DNA of 64,000 bases from Calditrichia bacterium (GTDB lineage Bacteria; Calditrichota; Calditrichia; RBG-13-44-9; J075): contig JANQRS010000016.1 in NCBI GenBank assembly GCA_028284445.1, forward strand, positions 16,441 through 80,440, read 5' to 3'. Each line of letters starts with the position of its first letter. Within the stretch, counting starts at the first letter, position 1. Below, piece by piece: positions 26,275-35,718 of this stretch. Both the position numbers and the translations under genes were made by a program. A model generated the notes under the pieces. That model searched no databases. It had not been told where the DNA came from and worked only from the letters and a program-made list of their open reading frames with translations.

Positions 26275-26748
26275 ATGATAATGAAGAACAGAATATGGTA
26301 CTGGGTATATGGTTTGCTGTTGGCCCTGATTGTCAGTGCCCTGAGTGCTTGTAGCACAGATACGCCTGAAGAAGCATCCGTGCCGGCGCCGCCCAAAATG
26401 GAGCAGAAAGCAAAGCCGGTTATCTACGATTTGGCCCCGGAAGCGGTTCATGAATTTTTGCAGGACAATCCGCGAAGTCTGGTTCTGGATGTGCGGACCC
26501 CGGCAGAATACAACGGCGAAGGCGGGCATGTTGCAGGCGCAATTCTGCGACCGGTTCAGGACATCGAAAGCTGGGTGTCTGAATACAGCGACTACAAAAC
26601 TCGCCCAGTGTATTTGATCTGCGGCAGTGGCAAGCGCAGCATGCGTGCGGCAAACCGCCTGCTGGAGGCCGGCTTCCAGAAGCCGATCAATGTGACCGGT
26701 GGTATGCGCGCCTGGACTGAGGCTGATTTGCCGGTAGTAACCGAATAG
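26275..26748 (+). CDS. Rhodanese-domain lipoprotein
   Basis: 157 residues. Signal peptide with lipobox (LLALIVSALSAC) followed by a Pro/Lys linker and one rhodanese domain: LVLDVRTPAEYNGEGGHVAG and the active loop CGSGKRS with catalytic Cys. It transfers or binds sulfane sulfur on the periplasmic side. ATG 26281 is an alternative start. It is flanked on both sides by strong palindromes, so it is probably a single-gene unit. Confidence 0.88.
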   Translation: MIMKNRIWYWVYGLLLALIVSALSACSTDTPEEASVPAPPKMEQKAKPVIYDLAPEAVHEFLQDNPRSLVLDVRTPAEYNGEGGHVAGAILRPVQDIESWVSEYSDYKTRPVYLICGSGKRSMRAANRLLEAGFQKPINVTGGMRAWTEADLPVVTE

Positions 26749-26771
26749 CCAATTGCCGCTGTACTAAACAA

Positions 26772-26813
26772 GTCCCCCCTCTATCTCCCCCCGGGGGGAG
26801 ATAGAGGGGGGAC
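26772..26813. repeat. Perfect 42-bp palindrome
   Basis: GTCCCCCCTCTATCTCCCCC then its exact reverse complement, with no loop (centre CCCGGG). It sits 23 bases after the rhodanese stop. It resembles the CATCCCCC family in composition but has its own arm sequence, so it may be a second subfamily or a bidirectional terminator. Confidence 0.8.
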
Positions 26814-26912
26814 ACTGCGTTTTTATTCGACTGCGCCATAGGCGCGTCCTTGCCAATTTATTTCCAACTTTGCTGTTGGGTCACACCTCAATCCATCCTA
26901 TATTTATCCCCC

Positions 26913-27518
26913 ATGGAACAGTTTTTTACGGAACAAGTTGCGCAATATGGAATTTGGTGGGCGTATGGATTTCTCTTCCTGAGCGCGATTGTCGAGAATC
27001 TTTTTCCACCGGTTCCCGGTGATACAGTGACGCTATTGGGTGCCTATTTTGTTGGGCGCGGACAGCTGGATTTCATCGGTGTTCTCGTTAGCACGACCTT
27101 GGGCAGCGTCGTCGGGTTTATGGCCTTATTCATGATTGCCTACAAATTGGAATGGGCCTGGTTTGAAAAGCGCAACTGGAAATGGATGCAGCGCTCGCAG
27201 ATTGAGAAAGTAGAAAGCTGGTTTCAGAAGTACGGATATGGCATTATCCTGGCCAATCGTTTCCTCTCCGGTGTTCGCTCTGTGATCTCAATATCGGCCG
27301 GTTTATCCAAGTTAAACATCGGCTTGGTAATATTGTATGCAACTATCAGCGCCGCAATATGGAATGCGATCATTATTTATGCCGGCGCCTTCATTGGTGA
27401 AAGCTGGGAAACGATCCTGGAGTATATTCAGCTCTATAACCGCATCTTTCTATCGGTTTTCGGCGTGGCGATCGTTCTGTATTTGGGGTATCGGTTTTTG
27501 CTGAAGAAGAGTTCGTGA
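26913..27518 (+). CDS. DedA family membrane protein
   Basis: 201 residues from ATG 26913; the longer reading from 26850 adds a non-conserved leader. Shows the DedA core ENLFPPVPGDTVTLLGAYF, the GSVVGFMALF helix, and the signature FQKYGYGIILANRFLSGVRS with the conserved Arg, followed by SAGLSKL and further helices. DedA proteins are involved in lipid-carrier or phospholipid flipping and in proton-motive-force homeostasis. Neighbouring gltX and ddl follow in the same direction, each separated by a palindrome. Confidence 0.92.
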   Translation: MEQFFTEQVAQYGIWWAYGFLFLSAIVENLFPPVPGDTVTLLGAYFVGRGQLDFIGVLVSTTLGSVVGFMALFMIAYKLEWAWFEKRNWKWMQRSQIEKVESWFQKYGYGIILANRFLSGVRSVISISAGLSKLNIGLVILYATISAAIWNAIIIYAGAFIGESWETILEYIQLYNRIFLSVFGVAIVLYLGYRFLLKKSS

Positions 27519-27519
27519 A

Positions 27520-27561
27520 ACATCCCCCTTTATCCCTTCGCAGGGGGATAAAGGGGGATGT
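27520..27561. repeat. CATCCCCC palindromic repeat
   Basis: ACATCCCCCTTTATCCC, centre TTCGCAGG, then GGGATAAAGGGGGATGT. Starts 2 bases after the dedA-like stop and ends 55 bases before gltX; well-preserved copy. Confidence 0.85.
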
Positions 27562-27616
27562 CCATTATATCCTCTATGGCTAATCAAAAGCATCAAGCAT
27601 CAAATTGGAGAAGTAA

Positions 27617-29062
27617 ATGACAACCGTTCGTACGCGATTTGCGCCAAGTCCAACCGGATACCTCCACGTAGGAGGGTTAATGACGGCGCTTTTCAATTAT
27701 CTATATGCCCGTAGTCAGGGGGGTAAATTCGTCCTTCGTCTGGAAGACACCGATCGCAATCGCTTCGTGGAAGGTGCTGCCGAGCAATTGATGAGCAGTT
27801 TAAAATGGGCGGGTTTAGAATACGATGAAGGGCCGGATGCCGGGGGAGATTTTGGACCCTATGTGCAGTCCGAACGTCTGGAGATTTATAGAGCGCATGT
27901 AGAGAAACTGCTGGCATCGGGGGATGCATACTATTGCTTCTGCACCCCTGAGGAATTGGACGCCATGCGCGAGCGTATGACTGCTGCTGGTCAGACTCCG
28001 AAATATGACGGCACCTGGAGAGATCGCCCTGCCGCTGAGGTGCAGGCGCAATTGGATGCCGGTGTACCCCATGTTGTGCGCCTTAAAATGCCCCTACATG
28101 GTGAAACCAGCTTCAAAGATATGATTCGCGGTGTTGTTTCCTTTCAGAATGAGATGATGGACGATCAGGTATTGCTTAAATCTGACGGCTTTCCGACCTA
28201 TCATCTTGCAGTGGTTGTCGATGATCATCAGATGGGCATCACCCACATTATTCGCGGCGAAGAATGGTTGGCCAGCGTGCCGAAGCATCTGCGTCTGTAT
28301 GAGGCATTTGGCTGGGAACCGCCGAAGATGGCGCACTTGTCGCTGTTGCTGAATCCGGATCGTAGCAAGCTGAGCAAACGCCAGGGAGATGTGGCAGTTG
28401 AGGATTATATGGCCAAAGGCTACCTGGCGGCGGCATTGGTGAATTTTGTGGCCTTGCTTGGCTGGAATCCCGGTACCGAAGAAGAGATTTTCTCCCTGGA
28501 AGAACTGGTGGACCGCTTTGAGATGGAACGGGTGAGTAAGTCTGGTGCCGTGTTCGACATTGACAAGCTCAAATGGATGAATGGGCACTATCTTCGCGAA
28601 TTACCTGAAGATGCGCGGATCAAATTTATAACCAGCTTCCTTGAGAAAGCCGGTGCGGATATTTCTGATGCCGATCGTAATAAAATCATTGCCGAGGCGG
28701 TATACAAACGCATTGATACTGGTGAAGATGCTTACAACGCAGCGCGGATTTTCTACAATGATGAATTGACCATTGAGGAAGAGGAAGCGATGGCGGTTCT
28801 CAAAGAACAAACGGCCGGGCCGGTTTTGGAAGCCTTCCTGACCAAGCTGGATAACATGGAAGAACTGAATATGGATACCTTCAAAGGGGCGATGAAGGAG
28901 ATCCAGCAAGAAAGCGGCATCAAGGGACAGCCGCTCTGGAAGCCGGTGAGAATCGCTATGACGGGCGAAATATCCGGACCCGATCTGCCATTGGTAATGG
29001 CCGGCTTCGGCAAGGCAAAAGTGCGCAGCTTTATCCAGCAAGCGCTGGAGAAATATGTTTAA
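27617..29062 (+). CDS. gltX: Glutamyl-tRNA synthetase
   Basis: 481 residues, normal length. HIGH-type motif PSPTGYLHVGGLMTALFNYL at the N-terminus, FVLRLEDTDRNRF, and the KMSKS-type KLSKRQGD near residue 252; the C-terminal helical domain binds the anticodon. It charges tRNA-Glu. Because a separate GlnRS is encoded at 36.2 kb, this GluRS is likely to be the discriminating type, which need not charge tRNA-Gln. Confidence 0.97.
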   Translation: MTTVRTRFAPSPTGYLHVGGLMTALFNYLYARSQGGKFVLRLEDTDRNRFVEGAAEQLMSSLKWAGLEYDEGPDAGGDFGPYVQSERLEIYRAHVEKLLASGDAYYCFCTPEELDAMRERMTAAGQTPKYDGTWRDRPAAEVQAQLDAGVPHVVRLKMPLHGETSFKDMIRGVVSFQNEMMDDQVLLKSDGFPTYHLAVVVDDHQMGITHIIRGEEWLASVPKHLRLYEAFGWEPPKMAHLSLLLNPDRSKLSKRQGDVAVEDYMAKGYLAAALVNFVALLGWNPGTEEEIFSLEELVDRFEMERVSKSGAVFDIDKLKWMNGHYLRELPEDARIKFITSFLEKAGADISDADRNKIIAEAVYKRIDTGEDAYNAARIFYNDELTIEEEEAMAVLKEQTAGPVLEAFLTKLDNMEELNMDTFKGAMKEIQQESGIKGQPLWKPVRIAMTGEISGPDLPLVMAGFGKAKVRSFIQQALEKYV

Positions 29063-29073
29063 GTTCGTAGTAA

Positions 29074-29117
29074 ACATCCCCCTGCATCCTGCTTCGAAGG
29101 GGGATAAAGGGGGATGT
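29074..29117. repeat. CATCCCCC palindromic repeat
   Basis: ACATCCCCCTGCATCCTGC, centre TTCGAAGG, then GGGATAAAGGGGGATGT. Starts 11 bases after the gltX stop. The left arm has diverged internally (TGCATCCTGC instead of TTTATCCC), while the right arm is identical to the copy at 27520. Confidence 0.85.
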
Positions 29118-29191
29118 CTATCTTGATGTAGCCTTCTGGCTTCGTTTTTTCCAAAATTCCTTCCACTTTTTCTAATAACAAGAAGATCATC

Positions 29192-30214
29192 ATGAGCAAA
29201 AAGAAGAAATTGAAAGTAGCGGTGCTGCTTGGTGGCACTTCCGCAGAGCGTGACGTGTCTATGTCAACTGGTGTTGCCATAGCCAATGCTATAGTCGAAT
29301 GCGGACATTCAGTTGAAGCGATTGATCCGGCTTATGGAGATAAGAAAATCGACTTCCAAAACATCGATACCGGGGATTTGGTCAAGGCTGATCATTCAAA
29401 AATCGAATCGGAAAAAGTCCAACTGGATCGCAATGTTTTCAAAACAATTGATTACCTTGTATCGAAGAACTTCGACGTCGTCTTTCTGGCGCTACACGGC
29501 GGTTACGGAGAAAACGGGCAAGTGCAGGGCCTTTTGGAGTTGGCCGGCATTCCTTATTGCGGCAGTAGCTCGGCTGCCAGCGCAATTGCGATTGACAAAC
29601 ATATCTCAAAAATAGTATTCGAAGCCAATGGCGTTCCCACAGCTCTGTGGGGCCATTTGACACGAAAAGAAGCCATTGATCGCCACCAATTCAATGCCCT
29701 CGGTTTGCCATTAGTGGTAAAGCCCAATAAGCAGGGATCAACCGTCGGCCTCAGCATCGTTCGATTCTGGGACGAATGGGAAGAGGCGGTTGAAAAAGCC
29801 TTTCAATTTGGCGATTCCATCCTGCTGGAGCGATTTATTCCCGGCCGTGAATTGACGGTCTCAATCCTTGGAGAGGAGACCCTGCCGGTTATCGAGATCA
29901 TACCGGACAGTGGTTTTTATGATTACGAATCAAAATATCAGAGCGGTAAGACCCGCTATGTGGTCCCGGCTGAAATCCCGGACCAGCTGACTTCTGCCAT
30001 GCAGGAAGCAGCCATGCGCGCCCACGATGGCCTTGGCTGTTCCGGCTACTCTCGCGTTGATTTTCGCTTGCGCGAAGATGGCAAATTTTTCTGCCTGGAA
30101 GTCAATACGCTGCCCGGTATGACCGGAACCAGCCTGGTGCCAAAGGCTGCCAAAGCTGTTGGCCTCGATTTTCCGGAATTAGTAGAACGGATAATACAAT
30201 TAGCCCTGAAATAA
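29192..30214 (+). CDS. ddl: D-alanine--D-alanine ligase
   Basis: 340 residues; AAGAAGA lies upstream of the ATG. ATP-grasp ligase with the Ddl signatures LLGGTSAERDVSMSTG, ALHGGYGENGQVQGLLEL, PLVVKPNKQGSTVGLS, RFIPGRELTVSILG and the closing FFCLEVNTLPGMTGTS. It makes the D-Ala-D-Ala dipeptide for peptidoglycan, supporting a murein-containing diderm. The following secreted-protein gene begins 20 bases later. Confidence 0.96.
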   Translation: MSKKKKLKVAVLLGGTSAERDVSMSTGVAIANAIVECGHSVEAIDPAYGDKKIDFQNIDTGDLVKADHSKIESEKVQLDRNVFKTIDYLVSKNFDVVFLALHGGYGENGQVQGLLELAGIPYCGSSSAASAIAIDKHISKIVFEANGVPTALWGHLTRKEAIDRHQFNALGLPLVVKPNKQGSTVGLSIVRFWDEWEEAVEKAFQFGDSILLERFIPGRELTVSILGEETLPVIEIIPDSGFYDYESKYQSGKTRYVVPAEIPDQLTSAMQEAAMRAHDGLGCSGYSRVDFRLREDGKFFCLEVNTLPGMTGTSLVPKAAKAVGLDFPELVERIIQLALK

Positions 30215-30234
30215 GTAGCCAGGAGTAAGTTCAT

Positions 30235-32418
30235 ATGAGAGTTGGGAGAGTCTTCATATGTATCTGCATGATTTTGACTTCAATTGCCTTTGCGCAAGAT
30301 AAGTGGTTCTCTAAACATATTGCTTCTGTCGTTACTCAGCAGCAACTGAAAGCTGTTGTTCCAATAACCGGAACTGAGCGCGTATTGTTTGCAGGTAATG
30401 GTGGCAGCGCTGTCATTTATGATCCAAATTCGGCAAATGGTGCCTGGCAAGAAATCCGGCGAATTGGCAATTCATTGCTGACGTTACATGATGGACATTT
30501 TTTTGACGCCGAAAACGGTGTTTTGCTCGGTGAAAGCCGGTATTTGTTTATCACCGCCGATGGTGGCAGGCATTGGAATTCTTATGATATCGGGAGCACC
30601 GGCAACTTGTCGGTCTTTAGCGCTGCATCAGCGCAGTTAAGCTTTATCGGAACGGCCGCAGGCGATATATACAAATCGACGAATGCCGGTCAATCCTGGC
30701 AATCGACGAATTTTCAGTCGGCAAGTCGCATTACGGGATTGGCATTTTCGGATGCCTCGACGGGTTACATGACTACCGCAGCCGGTCAGATATTTCGCAC
30801 TAGTAATGGTGGCGATACCTGGTCACTGATTTATGAATCCTCGAATGACCCGATCAGCTTCAATGACATCGATGTAAATGGGCCGGATTCTGCTTATGCT
30901 GTTGGTGTCTCCGGCCGGATTTGGTATACATATGACGGTGGAGTAAACTGGGCAACGACAAGGGGTTCTGTTAACGACGGAACCACTTATTACCAGATTG
31001 AATGCTTACCTGGCGGGGTTTTTGTTTTAGCTGGTGGTCAAATCGATCAAAATGGATTAAAGGGATTTCTTAGGCAAACTTTTGATTTTGGCATTACGCT
31101 GGCCTACAGGGTCGTACATTATGATGGTGTTGAGTTTTTTGGACTGGGCTTCCAGGATGACTCGACTGGCTATGCTGTAGGCAAGCAGGGGACAATTTAT
31201 AGAACTGAAAATCAAGGCCTGCGCTGGGAGTTGTTGCATCAGGACAAGCATCAGGACTTCTATGACATAGACTTTGCGACGAATAAAATTGGATACATTA
31301 CCGGCAGCCGTGGCGCGCTGTACAAGACTGAAGACGGTGGCAATAGCTGGAGCGAAAAGCGACTAAATCTTGTCGTGGAAACCGACTTCAAAGCTGTGGA
31401 CTTCTTAACAGCTGATGTTGGTATCATCGTCGGGGGAACTATACTTCGAACCGGTAATGGTTTCGATACCTGGTTTGACGCAAGTCCGGGACGGATTGAT
31501 GACTATCGTGATATCCGGATTGTTACAGCTGGAGCGGCTTATACAGTCGGCGAATTTTCCTCTATTTACAAATCTGCTGACCAGGGTTTTTCATGGAAAG
31601 AGCAAACCCGAGATGATGGTGGTCTTTTGCGATCCGTCTTTTTTCACGATGAAATGAATGGCTTTGCCATTGCCGAAAACCGATTCATTTACACGACAGC
31701 CAACGGTGGAGAAGAGTGGAAGAAGAGCGCCAGTTCGGTGTATCCGGGTTTGGAGGATATCGCTTTTGCCAGCCGCATGAAAGGCTTTATAGTCGGTGGT
31801 GATCAGCGAAGCGGAGGATGGATGTTGGAAACTGTTGATGGCGGTTTCAATTGGCAATTGTCAGCGAATATTCCCGCGACTACTGCATTCAGGCAAATCG
31901 AATTCTATGACGAAATGTCCGGAGCGTTGCTGGATCAGAAAGGAAACCTCTGGCTGACCAGGGACGGTGGGAATTCCTGGCATGCTGAACAGATTCTCAA
32001 ACTTCCAACTGCATTAGGGCTATCGTTCCGGCCCGATGGCAAGTTGATTCTGATTGGTGAAGAGAAGAGTATTCAGGGAGATTTTGATAACAGAACGCAA
32101 CTGCAAAATGCAATTGGTCATTCCGAATCGAAGATTGGCTCAACTTTCAAGCTGCGCCAAAACTACCCCAACCCCTTCAATCCCTCCACCAGGATTAGTT
32201 ATGAATTGGTTGCTACTGCGGATATTGACCTGGCCATCTATAACCTGCTTGGCCAGAAGATTCGTCAATTAGTAGAAATTCGCCAGGAAGCCGGCACGTA
32301 TGAAGTTCTATGGGATGGGAAGGATAGTCACGGAGTAATCGCGCAATCTGGTGTATATTTTTATCGGCTCACAGACGGAAAACGTCAGCTTACCGCAAAA
32401 ATGATCTTACTCAAATAG
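30235..32418 (+). CDS. Secreted YCF48/BNR-repeat protein with type IX sorting domain
   Basis: 727 residues, AGGAG before ATG 30235. Signal peptide (VFICICMILTSIAFAQ), then a beta-propeller of repeated YCF48/BNR blades, each with an Asp-box-like element (STNAGQSW, TSNGGDTW, TYDGGVNW, TEDGGNSW). The C-terminal FlgD-like sorting domain starts LRQNYPNPFNPSTRISYEL and ends GKRQLTAKMILLK. The blade design is shared with Hcf136/YCF48, but the protein is extracellular here. It is paralogous to the next gene. Confidence 0.85.
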   Translation: MRVGRVFICICMILTSIAFAQDKWFSKHIASVVTQQQLKAVVPITGTERVLFAGNGGSAVIYDPNSANGAWQEIRRIGNSLLTLHDGHFFDAENGVLLGESRYLFITADGGRHWNSYDIGSTGNLSVFSAASAQLSFIGTAAGDIYKSTNAGQSWQSTNFQSASRITGLAFSDASTGYMTTAAGQIFRTSNGGDTWSLIYESSNDPISFNDIDVNGPDSAYAVGVSGRIWYTYDGGVNWATTRGSVNDGTTYYQIECLPGGVFVLAGGQIDQNGLKGFLRQTFDFGITLAYRVVHYDGVEFFGLGFQDDSTGYAVGKQGTIYRTENQGLRWELLHQDKHQDFYDIDFATNKIGYITGSRGALYKTEDGGNSWSEKRLNLVVETDFKAVDFLTADVGIIVGGTILRTGNGFDTWFDASPGRIDDYRDIRIVTAGAAYTVGEFSSIYKSADQGFSWKEQTRDDGGLLRSVFFHDEMNGFAIAENRFIYTTANGGEEWKKSASSVYPGLEDIAFASRMKGFIVGGDQRSGGWMLETVDGGFNWQLSANIPATTAFRQIEFYDEMSGALLDQKGNLWLTRDGGNSWHAEQILKLPTALGLSFRPDGKLILIGEEKSIQGDFDNRTQLQNAIGHSESKIGSTFKLRQNYPNPFNPSTRISYELVATADIDLAIYNLLGQKIRQLVEIRQEAGTYEVLWDGKDSHGVIAQSGVYFYRLTDGKRQLTAKMILLK

Positions 32419-32466
32419 AGACTTGTGGCCAGTCAGCTGGCTACAGCAGCGCCAGAGGCGATGCCA

Positions 32467-32589
32467 GCGTCAGGCTCGTAAACTCGCCGTCAGTTCGCTA
32501 CGCTCACGTCATTTACAAGAGCGGCGAGTTGGCGTCGACGAAGTCGTCTGACGAATCGCAGGCCCTGACGTGAGCTTAGCGAACTGACC
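32467..32589. repeat. Large imperfect inverted repeat (GTCAGTTCGCTACGCTCACG type)
   Basis: GTCAGTTCGCTACGCTCACG (arm 32489-32510) recurs inverted at 32567-32588 with one mismatch, about 55 bases apart. A CGTCAGGCTCGTAAACTCGC unit precedes the left arm. A related unit follows the next, paralogous gene at 34953-35010. Nothing coding was seen in the 254-base gap. Confidence 0.7.
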
Positions 32590-32672
32590 ACACAAAACGC
32601 CTCAATCAAAATAACTTTCAGAGCAAAGGGAATTCTAAACCAATAACCTAAAGACACAGGAAAGGACCCGTT

Positions 32673-34940
32673 ATGACAAAACGATTCATTTTAAGTATTT
32701 CCGCCCTGCTTTGTATACTGGGGGCGATGCCGTTGCTTGCTCAGCATCAATGGTTCAAGAAAAATATCGTGCCGGACGTGACGGACGAAAGCCTGAATCG
32801 CGCGGCTATCATTCCGGGTACCCGGGATGTGGCATTCGCAGGGAAGGGCAGTACTGTTTTGAAATTAGAGGATTGCGGACACGCAATCTGGGATATCTAC
32901 GGCAATATCAACAATACCAACCGGCGCCTCGATGGCATTATCTTCTTCAATGAAAATGAAGGCATTGCTACCGGGGATGGCACCAGCATTTTTAAGACTG
33001 CCGACGGTGGCGAAACCTGGACATCTCAGGAGGTCAGCGACGGCGAGCTCTTGGAAGTGATCGGTTTCGCAACCAAAGACATTGGCGTCGTTGGCGGATT
33101 CAACGGCAAGATGTACCGCACCACGGATCGAGGGGCTACCTGGAGTGAAGTTGTCTCCGGGGTGCCGGGACGGATTACCGGTATCGACTTCTCGGACGAG
33201 AATGTCGGCTATTTGTGCACTATCCTGCCGGGGGAAGTTTACAAGACGATTGATGGCGGTCAAACCTGGCACCTGACGTATTCAGATGCTGCAAGCATAG
33301 TGCGTTTCCAGGATCTTGATGCCAGTGATCCTGACAGTGTTTTCGTCGCCGGTAGTGAGGGGAGTTATCTGGCAACGCTGGATGGCGGCCACAATTGGCA
33401 GCTACGGCAGGTTGAGGCCAATCCGACTCTCATTTTTCTCGATGTTGAACATCTTGGCGGTGGCACTGTTATGCTAGCTGGCGGCAGCCGCATTATGGCC
33501 GCAGGCCTGCGCTTCGGACGTCTTTTCTACTCGACTGATCTTGGTAACAGCTGGACTTCCTGGAGCACCGACATTGGTCAGGATATCGAATTTCATGATT
33601 TACTTTTTGTCAATGAAACCACTGGCTATATGTCCGGAAGGCATGGTGCTGTTTATCGTACCAACGATGCCGGGGCAAATTGGGAAGTGCTGAATGAAGT
33701 GATTTGGGACGATGTCAATAACGTCGATTTTGTCAGCAATCAGGTTGGCTATGCCAATACGCGCTACATACGACGCACTGACGATTACTTCGAAGTAATC
33801 AACCGTCTATTCAGGACCGATGACGGTGGAAATAATTGGCATCGTGTTGAAACCGAGGATTTATTTGGTGGGGTTGACTTCATCAATGAAACAGACGGCA
33901 TTTCAATCGGTAATAAAGTTCGTATTACCCGCGACGGTGGTTTGACCTGGCAGGAGACCACGCCGGTTATTAATGCCGGCTTTGACAATGTCATTTATAC
34001 CGACGAAACGACAATATTTCTATCATCTGTCGGCGATTTCTTTACGGCCGCTGATGTCAATATTCTTTTCCGATCAGATGATGGTGGTCTGACCTGGACG
34101 GAAGTCCTCCGCTCCGACCCGACCATTTCGCCCAATCGCGGCGGTTTTGAAGGGATGGATTTCTTTGACGAGCAGCAGGGAATCATTATCGATGATCTTG
34201 GCAATATTTTCCGGACCTTCGATGGCGGTGATACCTGGGACGAAAATCTGGTATTTGGCGTCAAGTCGATGTTTGATGTTGCCTATGCTTCTGCGAACTC
34301 GGCAATTATTGTGGGCCGCACGGATCTTGCCAGCGGTCAGCCCCTGCTTGCGCGGACGGATGATAGCGGCGAAAACTGGACAACTTTGCTTTCTCCGACC
34401 AGTGTTGCGCCCATCGAGATCGTGGAGTTTTATGACGATTCAACCGGCATTATTTCAACATTGACCGAGATCTGGGAAACCAACGACGGCGGACATAGCT
34501 GGGACTATATTTCCAATCCTTCCGGCGAGATCATCCGCGATATCGTTTATAAGCCGGACGGTAGCCTGGTTTTTGTCGGAGACCGCGAAACCATTTATGC
34601 CAACTATCGCAATGTTGCCCAAACCCCCTTGGGAATCGATGATGAACCGGCAATTGCATCATCCGACTTTACCTTGCATCGCAATTATCCGAATCCATTT
34701 AATCCGTCCACCAGGATTGATTATGAATTGGCGCGTGCTGCGGATGTTGACCTTGCTGTCTACGATGTGCTTGGTCGCAAGGTGCGTCAGCTGGTTTTTG
34801 AGCGCAAGAGTGCCGGCAATTATCAGATAACCTGGGATGGCAAAAACATCCACGGAAATGACGTGCAGTCGGGCGTGTATTTTTATCGCCTATCAGACGG
34901 TGTTCAGCATATTACTGAGAAAATGATGTTGGTTCGCTAA
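32673..34940 (+). CDS. Secreted YCF48/BNR-repeat protein with type IX sorting domain (paralogue)
   Basis: 755 residues with AAAGGA upstream. Same plan as the previous gene: signal peptide (LSISALLCILGAMPLLAQ), a conserved start of the mature protein (HQWFKKNIVPDVTDESLN against DKWFSKHIASVVTQQQLK), YCF48/BNR blades (TADGGETW, TIDGGQTW, TDDGGNNW, TFDGGDTW) and a FlgD-like sorting domain from LHRNYPNPFNPSTRIDYEL to ITEKMMLVR. The pair arose by tandem duplication followed by divergence. Probable cell-surface protein, ligand unknown. Confidence 0.85.
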   Translation: MTKRFILSISALLCILGAMPLLAQHQWFKKNIVPDVTDESLNRAAIIPGTRDVAFAGKGSTVLKLEDCGHAIWDIYGNINNTNRRLDGIIFFNENEGIATGDGTSIFKTADGGETWTSQEVSDGELLEVIGFATKDIGVVGGFNGKMYRTTDRGATWSEVVSGVPGRITGIDFSDENVGYLCTILPGEVYKTIDGGQTWHLTYSDAASIVRFQDLDASDPDSVFVAGSEGSYLATLDGGHNWQLRQVEANPTLIFLDVEHLGGGTVMLAGGSRIMAAGLRFGRLFYSTDLGNSWTSWSTDIGQDIEFHDLLFVNETTGYMSGRHGAVYRTNDAGANWEVLNEVIWDDVNNVDFVSNQVGYANTRYIRRTDDYFEVINRLFRTDDGGNNWHRVETEDLFGGVDFINETDGISIGNKVRITRDGGLTWQETTPVINAGFDNVIYTDETTIFLSSVGDFFTAADVNILFRSDDGGLTWTEVLRSDPTISPNRGGFEGMDFFDEQQGIIIDDLGNIFRTFDGGDTWDENLVFGVKSMFDVAYASANSAIIVGRTDLASGQPLLARTDDSGENWTTLLSPTSVAPIEIVEFYDDSTGIISTLTEIWETNDGGHSWDYISNPSGEIIRDIVYKPDGSLVFVGDRETIYANYRNVAQTPLGIDDEPAIASSDFTLHRNYPNPFNPSTRIDYELARAADVDLAVYDVLGRKVRQLVFERKSAGNYQITWDGKNIHGNDVQSGVYFYRLSDGVQHITEKMMLVR

Positions 34941-34952
34941 GGCCATCCCTGG

Positions 34953-35015
34953 CCGTCAGCTCACTGCGTGCGCGTCAGGCTCGCAAGCTCGCCGTCAGGT
35001 CGCTACGCTCCCGTA
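34953..35015. repeat. Copy of the GTCAGGCTCG...CGCTACGCTC repeat
   Basis: Contains CGTCAGGCTCGCAAGCTCGC and CGTCAGGTCGCTACGCTCCC, close relatives of units at 32468-32510 that follow the upstream paralogue. Only the left half is present here; no inverted partner was found. Confidence 0.6.
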
Positions 35016-35042
35016 AAACGTGAGGAAACGAGCTATATAAGT

Positions 35043-35074
35043 GAAAGCGCCGACCCGATTGGGCCGGCGCTTTC
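35043..35074. terminator. Bidirectional terminator
   Basis: GAAAGCGCCG and CGGCGCTTTC form a perfect 10-bp stem around a 12-base centre. It lies between convergent genes (plus-strand stop 34940, minus-strand stop 35107). The arms bring T- or A-rich flanks on both sides. Confidence 0.7.
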
Positions 35075-35106
35075 CGGTTTCAGGAGAACCATTTTATGGG
35101 TTGCTT

Positions 35107-35718
35107 TTAATCTGCTGCGATGCCATAGCGTGAGAAGTGAGGTAACTCTGCGCCGCCAATGTAAACACTTCCGGCAGCGGGGTTTGCAATGATCACGTCG
35201 GTCTCGATTTCTTCCCACTCGCCGGTTGCACTACTCAGGTAGTAGAATGTCAGATCGTCAGAGTCTACGCCGGTTAAGTCGATACCATTGATATTCATGC
35301 TGAGTTCAACAGGGATATTGAAAACCGAGCCGTGGGGACCGAAGATTACGTCAGCTGCCGCGATGAAATCATCGTCGTTCACGGTTATTGAAATGTCGCG
35401 GCTTGATTGAAGGGCGCCCGGCGGAATATACAGTGATGCAGAAACGCTAAGACCAGTGGAAGAATTAGAGTGGTTGAGGTTGAGGTGACCACCACGCTTG
35501 GCGTTAATCCATTTGCTCACCGTCGAGGTTTTCTGAAGACTGTTTGACGGAGTGTTCCAGACTTTCAGGAAGTTGGGTGTATGTCCCGGTACCGTTTCGG
35601 TTACGGCATCGGCTGTGTCGGTGGCCATTGGGGAATTCGTCTCACATCCTGTGAGGAAAAGTCCCAGCGTGAAAATGAGTACAGTTATTGCGCGGCTGAT
35701 TAATTTTGTGGTGTTCAT
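35107..35718 (-). CDS. Putative lipoprotein with ZU5-like beta domain
   Basis: 203 residues from ATG 35718 with AAGGAG upstream. Signal peptide with lipobox (ITVLIFTLGLFLTGC). The mature part has LSVSASLYIPPGALQSSRDI, ISITVNDD and LTFYYLSSATGEWEEIE, resembling ZU5-type domains in which PPGAL precedes a beta strand. An outer-membrane or periplasmic lipoprotein; binding partner unknown. It is transcribed alone, toward the duplicated YCF48 genes. Confidence 0.65.
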   Translation of the reverse strand: MNTTKLISRAITVLIFTLGLFLTGCETNSPMATDTADAVTETVPGHTPNFLKVWNTPSNSLQKTSTVSKWINAKRGGHLNLNHSNSSTGLSVSASLYIPPGALQSSRDISITVNDDDFIAAADVIFGPHGSVFNIPVELSMNINGIDLTGVDSDDLTFYYLSSATGEWEEIETDVIIANPAAGSVYIGGAELPHFSRYGIAAD

